Positions 26,366 through 39,393 of a DNA stretch of 64,000 bases are shown piece after piece. Source of the DNA: Antedon bifida (lineage: Eukaryota; Echinodermata; Crinoidea; Comatulida; Antedonidae); contig OY727096.1 of assembly GCA_963402885.1 (NCBI GenBank), forward strand, positions 29,555,820 to 29,619,819, given 5' to 3'. Under the pieces are notes generated by a model. That model made no database searches, had not been told where the DNA came from, and was given only the letters and a program-made list of their open reading frames with translations. The stretch's first letter is position 1; each line of letters starts with the position of its first letter. Made by a program: the position numbers and the translations under genes.

Positions 26366-28792
26366 CTAGAAATTAACACGACAAGGATGCCCATCATTGG
26401 AAGGTATTTAATAATGATACATTATACTAGAAAAGAGGCCCGTATTTGGATATAATTTATATACAATGTTTCTAATATTCTTAATACTGTAAATTTATGT
26501 TAAAATATGCCGTATATTATATCAAAAGATAAACTCCACATAATGAGAAGAAAGTCATGGTTCAACGTTTCCTAACACTATTTGGTTATCAGCGGGAAGT
26601 ATGTTCGATCTTTATTGTCTGTTGCTTTTATGGTTACAAAATGATGTATAGAAATTAGCACAATTCGATAATGAATCATGTTTCCTACTTATCTATATTC
26701 TATGACTAATAATAAAAATACAGTAACATTTTATTTGCACAATAACCATAACAATAACAGGACTGCCTGTAGTTTTTCATATTACAATTCCTTATTGTCT
26801 GTTGTATAAAGTATATTATATATATTTTACGAGGAGATTTGTACAAACTATTTTCTAGATATATTGTTAGGGGTTGCCAGTTTTTTATATAATACTCAAA
26901 TTCAACAAAAGATAAAAATTTTATGTGAATTACCTTCTGTGCAATTGTTTGATTAGATTCGATTTTTTTGTTGTGATTCTAGAAAGAGACAAGTTGACGC
27001 GTGCGTACAAATAACACAAAACTGACGCGTGCTTATGAAAGGCAGAAAATATATGCGCGCGTACAAAAGCTGTATTGTTTTGATGTTTTTCACGCGCGAT
27101 TCATGTGTCTTTTTTGTATCACTCTCTCACAGGTTTTATATAGGGTTTTTAATGTTCACTTTTATTTAAAAATTATCGATATTATTATATTATATTATAC
27201 TGTATTTTATTTAATCAAAACAAGGGTTTCAGCTGCGTCATACAATCATGGCCGATATTTTAAGTAGAATAACAATATTTGTATTTTTAATGGTTACTAG
27301 AATTTTGCATCTCATTGTCTGTCTAATGATTATGATTTAATAAGTTACATTTTATTGTATATAGCTATGGACAATACAATTCAGTTAATGCTAATGAGAT
27401 TGTTGGTTAATATTTAATATACGTGCCAATGACAATTATTCTGTCTTAGTGGAATAATGGCACATATGAATAAGACGGTGTTAACATAATAACGTGTCAC
27501 TATCTGGATGAATATTTGTGAACGGTATTAGGCGTTAAATCCATGTATTCTATTACATATAATACCACGTATCTTTTACGGCATCATTGTTTATAAAGAA
27601 GATTAAATTATTTGACATGTTTGTAACTCATACCATGATTGAGGTTGCAAAAACCTTTTTTTTTTAATTCCGTAAAATGCATTCATATTTAATACTTTAT
27701 TTTCTGATCCCATTTTTAAGCAACTAATGTTCTTTCTTGTTCAACATTTTCAAGATTCCAATTTTGGTCACATCCAAGCTGGTTGCCATGTCAGATTTGT
27801 TTTGAGAAAACGATAGTATAAAAATGTTCACAAAGGTTAAAATGATGCAAGGAAAGCCCCTGTAAATTGACTTAGAAACTAGGCCTAACATGTATTTCCA
27901 ATGGGATCCTAAACTATGTAAACTTTACGTGATGTTATCTATACCTATTAGAAAGGTAGAATGACAGTACTAATATTAGACATGTGAACGACGCCTAATG
28001 AAATAAATACATTTCCGTGAAATTCTAGCTGATTTCTTCTTATTACTTTGTGTAATTTCGTTATAATGTAATCAAATCGGATTAACTTCAATTTCACGAC
28101 GAAGAGAATAATTATTCGTATTTAAAGAATGAAGAAGGAAAGTTTGGAATAAGACGAAGGGACAAAGTGCATTCGTGGTGACGGTACGCCTCACTCTTCC
28201 CCTGGTTTCTCCAGCAGGACGACAACGAAGCATCGAAAATAGTAGGCCTACGGTCAACTAGTGGCGTAATGGTCATAACTTGGCTTATATGTGCACACAA
28301 GCGACAAATCTTTATACTCACGTTTACGAATGAGTTGGGGAAATGGAATAAGTTAACTCAATTGGCTAACTTTTTATCACTCAACTCAACTCAATATCAA
28401 AACTTATAGAATTATCTTTGATGTCCGTGATTGAACTTCGAAAACGATACGCACTGATTAATCTTAGAATATATACATTTTAAGTTGTATTAAGGAAAAC
28501 CATTAGCAAAGCCGGTGTCGATTAGTGGTGCACCGATACCTCGAACATAATGTGCTGCGCGGCATGTTTGGTCATTTAACGACTCCCCACAATCCCACAT
28601 AGTAAAGTAATAACTAGTTGGATAGAATGATAGATACCCTACATTCAGTTTATATTACTTGTACTTGTAAGACGTGGGCAATTTACCAACTTATTAACAC
28701 ATAGGCTCAGCAATACGTTATACTATAATTATACGCGATCTGCATGTACAAGTAGTAAAACCGTATACAACATGCGGACTTCCTTTTTTCCC

Positions 28793-28922
28793 TAAAGCTC
28801 TGTCTACACTATCAAACTAGTTTGACAAAAGTGTGATTTGCCTAAATATGGTAGTTATATAACATTATCATGTCCATATATGGGCACATCACATAAAGTT
28901 TGATAGTGTAGACAGAGCTTTA
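28793..28922. mobile_element. MITE, GTCTACACTATCAAACT family (intact copy 2)
   Basis: Terminal inverted repeats of about 25 bases: AAAGCTCTGTCTACACTATC at the left and GATAGTGTAGACAGAGCTTT at the right, flanked by TA on both sides. The TA fits a Tc1/mariner-type target duplication. Total length is 130 bases with no coding capacity. Confidence 0.88.
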
Positions 28923-29029
28923 AACTTGGTTCCCACTAGAACACAAGCGATTCATTATTCCAACTGTCTCTTGTGATTGGCCAATTCGCTTGCGTTGCAG
29001 CTTACATTCCTAGTGGGAATCAAGCTTTA
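28921..29029. mobile_element. MITE, GGTTCCCACTAGGA family (intact copy)
   Basis: Inverted ends TAAACTTGGTTCCCACTAG and CTAGTGGGAATCAAGCTTTA enclose about 70 bases including an inner TGCGTTGC. It abuts the preceding MITE and shares its TA. Related copies are at 36989 and, degraded, at 21711. Confidence 0.85.
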
Positions 29030-30593
29030 GGGTGGTGACTGTTAAAAATTTAAAAGCAGGTTGAGCCCAGTTGTAGCCACTGCAACATGTATGTATAATT
29101 TCTATCATAATCAGTTTCTCCGAAACACGTTCCGTATTTTGCCGTATATCTTCGTATAATATCTCGAAAGAAATGTGTATACCTGACATATAGGTGCGCG
29201 CAAGATTACTAATACTTAAGATCACGAGAGAATTGTAATGTACGTGAGATACGAATTATAAGGCTTAGTCCTACGTTTTATTAATTTTCTTTTTATAATG
29301 TGTCCTGGTTCCTCTTGTTGAAAATGTTACCGCTTTAAATCCTACTATGTATAACTGTATTCATCATCATATTAAGAGCTGGTCCAGAAACGTTCCGATT
29401 GTACGTTATGTACACAGAAGCGAACCTGTGGAATTACCTATTTTTCGTAAGGTTTTTTGTGAGTACGTCCCACTTTTATTCCATCAGCCGTATAAGAACA
29501 TTATGCAACAAGCTAAGCTTATGACGATGGTTTAATTTAATTTGAATAAGTTAAGTATGGATTATGATTACATTGGTTCCAATCGAATGCGAAGAAGACT
29601 TTGTTAGAAACATAACAACGTTTTTATAATATTCATTGCAGAAAGACAAACCCATTAAACTCAATACTAAATACCATTAGGTTAAAAACGATATTACACG
29701 ATAAAATGTCGCCAAAATTATGAACTATTATAAATATAATTGCAGTGACAATCTATATATAGATCCGATTATGAATAACAAGAATCTTTACATAATTTGA
29801 TGTATAACAAAAGTTAGCATAAGCAGAATATTATATTATCTCTGCAGCATTGATGCAAACGGTGAATACAATTACACTACAAACGGAGTGAATAACAATA
29901 CAAGTCCGTTTTATCATTGGACGCCGTACAATATATAACGTACAAATCGAGCGAATAACAAAGTTGGGTTTTATTGAACGTCTTGGAATATAACGTCCAA
30001 ACGCATTTTAAATTAAAAAAATTAAATAAGGCAATCAATGAATCAATGAATATTTAATTACCTGATTAATTTTATTATTGCCTCCTCTCGTCTCTGGTAT
30101 TATGACCGATAAGCTGTCGTATCATTTTAATGAGCTTGTTTTATTTCTAAAATATTCCTGGTTTAATTTAATACAGCCTGCTTTAACACGTAACATTTTC
30201 TATTCTTTATTGTCATTATACTGTCACATTATTCGATACGTTATATTTATATGTATATTTGTTCGTCTAAAGTTTGAATTTAACCGTCGGTTTCCATAAA
30301 CATGTTTCTATTTTTTATAATTCCATTTTTCACTCGCTGTATTGTGTGTGGAAAAGTACCGTACATGTCGCTGCCTTTAATTTATCATACATCATAAGGT
30401 ATGGAGCGAGTACTAATCCACTAAGTTTATTCCTGTAACCCTTGGTCAGACATTGTACATTCTATAAAGTAATTTCTTCATGATCAAACCATCCGCATAT
30501 TTACCCTAGTCTTCTTACTGGCTGGCATAAATTCCATGATACAGTGTACTGTAGCTTATACATTGTGCGGTACATGCGGTTTCGAACATTATT

Positions 30594-30945
30594 TTAAAGA
30601 TATATTGTCCCCCTAAAAAAATATTTTTTTAAATTATTTTGTTGAATATGTTATTTTAATGTCACATAATATTTATTCACTCTCACAAAAAATTGGATCT
30701 GAAAAAAATTTATTTACCTGAGAAAAATGTAATTTAAAGCAAAAAATGGTCAAATTGTCTGGAAGACAATGAGTTTTTGGGTAATTTAACTGTTTATTTT
30801 GTCTTTTTATAGGTGAAATAATTTTTTTCCCCGTTTTTTTTCTTATGGAAGTGAACAACTTCATTAAAACTGCAAAATGGCCTATTCAAAGTCCGATTTT
30901 AAAAATCGTTATTTTTCATGATTTTGGGGGACAATACATCTTTAA
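30594..30945. mobile_element. MITE, TTAAAGATGTATTGTCCC family (copy 1)
   Basis: Inverted ends TTAAAGATATATTGTCCCCC (30594-30613) and GGGGGACAATACATCTTTAA (30926-30945) flank an AT-rich body of about 310 bases. A 558-base relative with the same ends lies at 44568-45125. Confidence 0.85.
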
Positions 30946-31358
30946 GGTAGGTTTGTCAATTACATAAATACAGTTTATATGATGCTGTTTAGTGATGTGG
31001 CACAGTATTGTAGAAGTTTACTAGATACTTCGAGATACAGAAGGAAGAATTTATGGTTATTAATTGAAACTGCTATACTGCAATAGGCCTACGGTAAATT
31101 TGAATTTAATTGTTTGTGTATTATTGATATTATATTGTCTACCTCTTCGATTATCACGTTTATAGTTTTAATTTATTTTAGTATCTTGTATTTGAAATGT
31201 TGTTCTCAGTATTAATTTGAACACTTCAGCGACTTCATCCACAGTTCGACCAATCAGCAGGGAATGCTACGGCTTGTTGTATTGGATATTATTGATAGAT
31301 GTCGTGTTTGTAAAGCATTCGTTCAATAGCTGGAGTGGATACGGCTATACCTTGGAAT

Positions 31359-34300
31359 ATGGCAGACAAATCACCAAGATTAGGAGAAAGGAAACGGTAG
31401 GTAATGGGTTTTACCAATTCCTGTTATTATGTCTTGTTCGATTTTTTTATATTTGTTTTGTAATCTGTAACCTTATGTTAAAAACAAGCGAGTATTGATG
31501 TTGTTTGCAACTATTAAAAGCGATATCACCAGCAGTAATGCCCTGGTTAATATTTAAAATGTACTTGATTGTTGTATGCAAAACATGAATAACAAGCAAG
31601 TTTACACCACCAACACCACTCGTAACATCACATTAATTGTCTATTTTAATCGTTTGATTATCAATTAATTTTGCTCTAGGCCCTACGCTATAGTTTTTAA
31701 TAAACCAGTAGCCTAAGCATGAGAGACGACTTTATGTTTAAAATTCCTCTTTCTGGTTGCATGTTATTAAGGCATAGTAATATTTAAGAAATAAGCGTAT
31801 ATATATCAACATTTGATTACTCTGGTCTATCCTGAGGCAACACCATGGCTGTAGCAATTTTCTGCCAATGTTTAGGATACGCGTATCATACGAAATTCGA
31901 TCTGGAAAACCTATTTTTTGTATTAAAATCGGCCCACAGTTAGATATTAGAATTAGACTCCGGGTTTCGTCAAGATAATGTTTAGGGGCCATGACTTTAA
32001 TATGAAGTTATACCACAGAAGAGTGAAATTACTCTTCCCTGGTTATACTGTACCAGTTTGTAGTTTTATTTTATTCATCTATATTTACATTTTAATCAAC
32101 AAGAAAATTACTGATCAAATAATAACGTTATGTCCAATTACTTTCTTTAATCCGGCTCTCTTTTGTTCGCGTCTGTGATAATGCATTGGGAGGTCGAACG
32201 TAATTACCGTTTTACGCAGTCTAATGTATAATTTTTACTTAATTATTAGCAATGTATGAATAATCCATGTAATTAATATCGGAAAAGGTCCCTTGTGAAT
32301 TTATATTTAGTAATAGCTGTTGCTCATGATGTAAAATGTAATTACCGAACTAACATCAAGTTACCAGGCAATTTAATTAGTAGCATAGGTTTGCCTTCAT
32401 TTTTTATCAATGGATTCTAATATCTGAGTATCCAGAATATCAGAAAATAGTAAAAGAGTAAACCATACATATTTTTCAGTAGAGATTATCCGGATCGGAG
32501 CCCATGAATGTTAATGTAAGACAAATTATTGCCTTTAAAAGAAACTTGACATGAGTCTATTACACGCGCATGCGCATTAGTCATTTGTAAGGATAATGTA
32601 TTGTGATTTGTGCAACCAGTAGTTTAAAACAGATACGTCTGTTACCTATTGCTGGAATTCGTAATTGTGGGTGGCGTAATAAAGTTCGATTATCTGCTAT
32701 CGTTTATAAAACGTGATTAGGTGTGGGTCAAATACATTTCAAGTTTTTCTTTGAAAAAATACAAAGCATGACTAAATTATAATAATAATAGGTAAAGAAG
32801 AGGACAAACGCCCCAAAAAAGTACAAAAACCCAGATGGGTTACAAAAAAAACCAACGGAAATTTTTAAATGTTTTCATGTAAGTTTCACAGTTTTGGTAT
32901 GGTATTTGTAATTATTACGTTGGAAGTTGTGTGTGGAGAGGAATATGTACATTTATCACGTTCTTTGATGGTAATGGTAGAATGAGTTCTGATGAGAAAA
33001 TCGAGTAGGATTAAGGAAATTGATTGAGTTAGATTGCTGTTGTTTGTCTATCTCATTTAAGTTAAATAGGTTGAAGATTTAATATACATAATTTTGGGTA
33101 AGCTAGTTCACTTTCATGATGCTTACTACTGTAATTGTGTTTGGAGCGTAGTTAAAGTAGTCCGACTTTCATACGGTTTTGCCTTTTGGTTGTGAGTGGA
33201 CGTAATTACCTTCATTCATGGTTATGGTTTTAAAAGACGTAACTGTGTATGAAGTAATATACATTTATTTTACGGTTTGGATCGATATTGGTTGATAGCA
33301 GAGCTGAGGTTTTACAAAATTACCTGTTGATATTGTGAGTAGGCGTAGTATGACGATTTGTCGATATTTCAGCACTTAGGTTGTTTAGCAGACGTGTATG
33401 CAATATTTGCATACCCAGGAGTATCTTACTATTTGACATGTTGAAGCATCCTTTTCACAGCTAAAATGAAACGTGACGTGAGTAGATGTAGTGCAGTAGG
33501 TCGTACATTAACTCACGGCGTGGATCGAGATTGGTTGGTCGATTGAGCCGCACGTTTTTGACAGAGAGGTGATTGCGTAAAGAAATATTAATGAATCACA
33601 TGTAGCGATAATTTAACTGTAGGCTACCCGTTATGTAAAGATGAAAATGAATCATAACATAGGCCTACATAACTGATGTACTGCAGCTAATTTAGGTTCA
33701 GGTCGGCTTTATATTTGTAAATGCATACTGTATACATTTTGGAAAGATAAAGTGACACTAATGGGCCTTATCGTGCAAACAAACAAACTATAGTACAGTA
33801 CATGTCTTTATTATATTATTTTTTTATTTTAAAGAATCCCTCCATCAAGTCCAAGACAAGGAGCAAGAAGGAAAGGTGGAAAGAGTGATGATGGAATCTC
33901 TCTCATGCCTCCCGGCCACATGGACTACGGAGCGTTCGACGACTTCAACGCTGACATCGAAAGGAGGTTGTATGTTCGGCGTGGTGATGTTAGAGTCGCT
34001 CGACAAAAGTTGATATTAGCAGCTATCGTGTGCTTCATTTTTACAGCTGGCGAAATTATAGGTAATTATTGTAGAAGTAGACTTTTTTCCCTTAAAGTTC
34101 AAAGTTTTTAAGCAATATGCTTTCTACATCTCCCAACTACAACCTTCTTCTAATTAGCCATATTGAAGATATGTACGTTCAACTTTACTCTTCAAGGAAA
34201 AGTACTCTACAATCGTTTGTTTATACTATTTGACGTTAGGCGACAGTCATTTTGATTTGTTTTAAACATTCACGTTGATTAGCCTACTACGTGAACGTTA

Positions 34301-37300
34301 AATCACCGTAAGGGTAGGCCTACATTTAAATATTCAGATGTAATTAATAAAGTAACGTTTATAATTTCCTTTGTCGTTTCGGAGACTCTTTGGTTTTTAC
34401 TAATAATGACATTTACTTCAAATGAATGTCCAACTTTCAACGTCCATCTTAAACTGTTGTTTACGTACATTTTATTTTAGGAGGGTATATGTCGAATAGT
34501 CTTGCTATTTTCACGGACGCTGCACACATGCTAACGGATCTAATAACTATTCTTATCAGTCTATTTGCACTTTGGATGTCGGAGCGTTCTCCTTCAAAAT
34601 CGATGACATTTGGTTGGTATCGATTAGGTATGTATGACGCTTACTACGGTATTTTGATAAAGGTGTTAACATGTGCTTGTTACGTATTTTTACGTCTGAG
34701 ACGAAAATGTAAGCAAAGGTGAGAAAAACTACCTCAACAGTGCAACGTAGGCCTACGTATCAATTTCTCACGATAAATGGTATTCACAGGCAATGTTATG
34801 ATTTCATCCACATTCACTTTTGTTCCTTTCTGGTTTCTATGTTATATTTTATTTACTTTCTGTACAACTAGCTGCTTGGTGTCATTAACATTTTGTAGTT
34901 TGTCCATGCCGTCATACGTTAATTTATACAATTTAAAAAATAATAATGTTCATGTATTATTCATTGTTTCTCTGCCTTAACACGTTGCCAAAACAATAAT
35001 GAGACGAATCTGCGTCTAAGCCCAACCCAAACTGGTGACGCCATCCTTGTCTAATGTGATTAAGTTTTCATCTCACAATGTTTTATGAATGTTAAATATT
35101 TGATTTTGTTTGCTTTCTTCTTTTTCTAGAGGTAATTTTTACATTATTATCTATATTATGTATTTGGATTTTGACTGGAATACTTGTTTACTTTGGAATC
35201 GAGAGAGTACGTCTACAAAAGTATGATGTACAATCGGATATTATGCTGATTACTGCCGCATGCGGCGTAGCTGTTAATTTTCTGTAAGTTTAAAGACAAA
35301 TTTCATACTGACAAGTTACGCATGAAGCAAAACACTTAAGGCCATTTTACACAGACGAGCGGTAACGGTGAGCGGTAACGGTAAGCGAAAAACCGCGATG
35401 AGTGTCCCACATGAATTTGTATCCTAACCGCCCGTCCTCTTCGCGTTAAATGGTCATAAGAAATAGCATAGGCCTAGATTCTATATTGTTTTTTCCGCTT
35501 ACCGTTACCGCTCGTCTGTGTAAATTGAGAAATAAGGAATGAATATTTTTGGCATTTGTATGCCGGCTAGGTAGAGTACACGTGTGTCATGCATTAATAA
35601 TAATTCTTTGGTTTTGATTCTATTGGTAGTCAAATTAAGAGGAGATAATACAGTTTGAAATTAGCGACACCTCTTTGTGGTAAAATCGAAACTTTTAACT
35701 AAAATAGAGGGCGCACCATAGCAATACCCGAGATCACCACGCACTCTGCTAATACATTTTACGTTTGTTAAACATAATGTATAATATTTCTAACAAATTA
35801 ATCTACAATACATTGGTCTCTCCTTATGTAGGATATCGTTGCTTCTTCATACATACTGCCCTGCCCATGCACAGATGTGCCTAACTTCAACTCGTGATCG
35901 TGCGCAGTTGAATGCTGTAGCTGATATTTACAGTGGTTTCTACGACGAAGATGGCGGCAACCGGCGCACAGCAATGGTTCACGTGATCGGTGACATGATC
36001 CAAAGTTCTGTAGTACTAGTAGCCGCTATCATTATTTATATAAACGTAAGTAAAATGATAAAAACCAATGTTGGTTACCAAAAACTATAATAATAAGCTA
36101 TGTCACTACACGACATCTCACAAACCACCTTTCTAGGTCCTAGGCGGCGATTCAGCTTAATATTCGTAAAAAGAAAATCTGTAGCTGGTGGTGCTTTGAA
36201 TAAAGAAATACCTTGAGAATTTGAAAGTCTACCTTATTTAATAAAACAGTTGAATTGGAAAGAACTGTTGTGAACAGTCATACTTTAATAACTTGTAAAT
36301 TCAACACTTTTGCCATACACTAAGAAAGAACATGTCACTTGTATTTTGTCTTTTGTTTTGATTTATAGCCTGATCTTGGTATTCTCGATCCGATTTGTAC
36401 TTTCCTCTTCGCAATCTTGGTTCTTATAACTACAGTTGGAATTTCTATCGATATTATGAAAGTTTTAGTTGCAGGTATGTACACACATTTTTTGTCAAAG
36501 ATGTTCGTGTTCACATTATGTGTGTATTCTATATGATAATACAACCATGGATAAACGAGAAAGGATTCGTACCGGCGGTAACAATGCCGATGTGAACACC
36601 ATGAATCTCCAACGACTCTCTATAGAAAGTTACGGAACAATTTGTAATATCGTAAATGAATATTATCAACAACCAAGATTACCACCTATGACAAAAAATG
36701 TAGGCATCCATATCTTATGGTGATCTTCGGCAAAAAATCTAATTACAAATCAAAGGCGGGTACAGGAAGCTTTATTTGAAATTGTCATCATTTAATCTCA
36801 TAAGTCTTGTATAACTTAAATATATTTTCTTCTCAACATAGCTTCGCCAAGCAATTTAGATTACACAAACATAAGGCGTACATTAGTTGAGATAGACGGA
36901 GTTGAGAGTATTCATTCGTTACATATATGGTCACTGACGATCGGGGTGAATGCAATAGCTGTACATCTAACATTAGGTGAGTAACCATTAAGCTTGGTTC
37001 CCACTAGGATGCAACGCGAAGGACCTAGACGCAATGTGTAAACGCAATGTAGTCCTATCAACGCAAAGAATAAGTGGGAAAAAGTGGGAACCGACGACGT
37101 ATATTCAATACCGATTTGCGTACGTCGCCACGATGATTATTCAACTTCTCGTAACAGGGGAATGCGATGTTGATACAAGAGTAATCTGTTTACCTTTGTG
37201 GGAACGTTAGTAGTTACGTGGTTTCAACCACTCTGACGGGAAGAAATTAAAATCGTTTCCCGTGAGAGACAGTTCTGGATTTCACATTGGAACCACATAT

Positions 37301-37594
37301 TCTCAAACTGAGTATTCTTTTCTTCATGATAGTTAAAAATAACAAGACGTTAATTTTGTAGTGGCACGACAGCGTGTTACCCTGCTTGTGTTTTTCTAAT
37401 AGAGTATATTTCCTTATTATCTTGTAGCTAACCTATATGAAGGGAAGCCAGTAGATGGACAAGATATTCTAAGCAGAGCACAAAAGCTTCTGAAAGCACG
37501 GTTCAACCTCCACGTGGCAACAATTCAGGTTGAAACCTACGAAGCACGTGATTGGTGTTCTTACCGCTCTGACGTGTGTGACGTTGATAGTTAA
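31359..37594 (+). CDS. Zinc transporter, SLC30A (ZnT2/3/4/8 clade), 8 exons, 395 aa
   Basis: Cation-diffusion facilitator that exchanges Zn2+ for protons to load vesicles. Exons: 31359-31396, 33835-34061, 34481-34627, 35130-35283, 35832-36045, 36369-36474, 36842-36976, 37428-37594. All are GT-AG and the spliced frame is 1188 bases. The start ATG gives MADKSPRLGERKR, whose split Arg codon joins exon 2. Six membrane spans are visible. The zinc site is complete: HMLTD in TM2 (His104, Asp108) and HVIGD in TM5 (His239, Asp243). The cytosolic C-terminal domain has the family signature SIHSLHIWSLTIG and ends ATIQVETY...CSYRSDVC, as in ZnT2/3/4/8. The TM4-TM5 loop (about residues 196-233) is Cys/Asp-bearing but lacks the usual long His cluster. 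The exact paralogue group is unresolved. Introns contain two MITEs. Confidence 0.94.
32576..32585. promoter_or_regulatory. NRF1-type palindrome in zinc transporter intron 1
   Basis: CGCGCATGCGCA is a perfect match to the known NRF1 consensus (YGCGCAYGCGCR), in an intron that is otherwise AT-rich. It may mark an internal promoter or enhancer; function is inferred from the motif alone. Confidence 0.4.
35346..35524. mobile_element. MITE with ACAGACGAGCGGTAACGG ends
   Basis: The left end TTTACACAGACGAGCGGTAA is mirrored at the right by TTACCGCTCGTCTGTGTAAA, and the inner GGTAACGGTAAGCG has its inverse CGCTTACCGTTACC. Total 179 bases, in zinc transporter intron 4. It is clearly GC-richer than its surroundings. 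Confidence 0.85.
36989..37092. mobile_element. MITE, GGTTCCCACTAGGA family (partly degraded)
   Basis: The left end TAAGCTTGGTTCCCACTAGG matches the intact copy at 28921, followed by GCAACGCGAAGGA. The right end is scrambled (AAGTGGGAAAAAGTGGGAAC). It begins 12 bases after the exon-7 donor of the zinc transporter. Confidence 0.65.
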
Positions 37595-37660
37595 ACCATA
37601 AGAGATTCACGAGTCGGTAGCGTAATAAATATATGTACCGTTACCGCAACCACTATGTAT

Positions 37661-37666
37661 AATAAA
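37661..37666 (+). terminator. Candidate poly(A) signal of the zinc transporter
   Basis: AATAAA lies 67 bases past the stop codon, and another AATAAA at 37624 is even closer. Which one is used, or whether a distal site is preferred, cannot be told from sequence. Confidence 0.4.
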
Positions 37667-38369
37667 ACGTTTTCGGTATTTTATCAGAGAATATGGTAAG
37701 AGGGAAGTGTATCAGCTACGCTAAACAAAATTGCGCATAGTTCACCAGTCTCAGAAAAGAGACAGAGATCTGACGTGTGTGTAGACGACTTGTTATCCGT
37801 ATTCAGCATTGTTGGTCTTTTTGACGTTGCTAATAGAAAGACTTTAAAATGTATTAATGAAAGTGTCTGTCAACTGAATTTGTATTTTGTTTCGGCTGTA
37901 CCAACTAAAAGCGGAATAATATTAACAATATCTTCATTTAATATTGGAAACGACGTTCTGATCCAATCTGGTGGTGATTTTTGTAACTGGTCACGTACTG
38001 GTAGAACGGAAGATATGTAGCTCTCAGCTTTGCAAATATGAATTATGCATTAGGTTTAAATGCTTGTTTCATTGAATGATAGAGAAATTATTATATAATT
38101 TGATTTAATCAGTTGATTTGATTTATGACAACATTGTAAATGATAATATTGAAATTATTTAATTTGTAAATATCGCAACAGAAAAATTCATTCAGTCATT
38201 GTATTTAGCAATTAAAATATTTTGTAGCATGTGTACAATAACATACCGTATACAAAGTATAACATCTGGAAGTATCTGAAGTCCCAATATTAATATAAAA
38301 CGCACAATTTTAATGTAGTTTTAATTATAATAGATTCTCGAACGAAGGTACGTACAATATCTGTATAGT

Positions 38370-38850
38370 CAGAATACTGATGCAAAGCGTCTCAACAATA
38401 ATGACCGGATATAGACTGCCCCCTATTGACCAATACAAACGTATACAACAATATTGGAATATCAAAGGGAAAAAAACAATACCAGTAGGCTTAGGCCTAC
38501 AATTATCTGCATTATCCCGCTTGACTATCTAACTTGTCAGAATATTGACACAAAGTGTCTGAACACTAACAACCGGATATAGGCTGCCCCCTATTGACCA
38601 AAATTAGACATTAGAATACCAAACCAACTCAACTTACAATCTCTGCTTTATTCCTCCTTAACTGATCGTAATAATTGATGCAAACATCAATATTGATCAA
38701 TAAATGATGCATTTGTATATCGAACCAAAGCCACTCTACAATCGTATTATACGGTTTGATTATGTAACTGTTTAAAATATTGAAGCAAAGCTAAATGTTT
38801 TATTCATAGAGGTATACACTTAGTTGTGTTCATCCAAGACCGGATATAGG
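38370..38850. repeat. Diverged block repeat (CCGGATATAGGCTGCCCCCTA)
   Basis: A block of about 65 bases (GATGCAAAGCGTCTC ... ACCGGATATAGACTGCCCCC ... TATTGACCAA) occurs at 38370-38434 and 38537-38602, about 80% alike by eye. A third, weaker copy ends near 38850 (CCAAGACCGGATATAGGCG). Confidence 0.7.
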
Positions 38851-39393
38851 CGCGGCTACTCCATAAAGTCACTGCCGGTACTACAAGCTTCAGTTGTAGT
38901 TATTCATTATCCTACACAACTACAGTCGAGACGCAGAGTTGCGTGACCTCGAAATTATCACAATCTCGAAATTTGAATCGCCGCCATTGCTATCGGCGGT
39001 CGAGAGAAAAAAGTTCTGAATTTCCGTGTAAAATTATGAGATTTTAATTACGATTTACAGGGTATTTTGTATTTATAAATAATATTTAAGGGATTTTACC
39101 TGTTTAGAATTCAAAAATTCGATCATATTTTGCCTAGCCAAGTGAAAGTTTGTGGCGACCTTAGCGTAGGCTAGCGGCGACTGGCGTAGTGCTGAGTAAC
39201 TTTAGTCGAAAAAAATTAAATAACTCACTGAAAATCGTATGAACAGTCACAGATTTTAGGTATATGACGTAAATATATATTCCAAACATTTCTACCAAAG
39301 GAAATTGTTAAACTCTCTTGAAGAAAAAAATGGCTGGATTCGTTTGAGAAAAGCGAATGAATTCTAAAATAGCAGCCATTTTCCGACGAGAGA

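Larger units (their letters stand above)
24688..31358. other. Intergenic region between the kinesin and the zinc transporter
   Basis: The first few hundred bases should be the kinesin 3' UTR; an AATAAA occurs at 25383, but no site can be chosen with confidence. The rest is AT-rich and holds a palindrome at 26291-26365, two adjoining MITEs at 28793-29029 and a larger MITE at 30594-30945. Remaining open frames are short and unsupported. Confidence 0.7.

Noticed and set aside
29876-30002. Weak duplicated phrases (GAGTGAATAACAA / GAGCGAATAACAA)
   Set aside because: Too short and diverged to call a repeat with confidence.
31217-31498. Frame across the zinc transporter start exon in another reading frame (ECYGLLYWILLIDVVF)
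   Set aside because: The ATG at 31359 in the other frame joins exon 2 exactly through a split Arg codon and gives a sensible N-terminus, so the longer frame is not the coding one.
37775-38020. 81-codon frame downstream of the zinc transporter
   Set aside because: It lies in the probable 3' UTR or just beyond, with no family resemblance and no introns or start context to support it.
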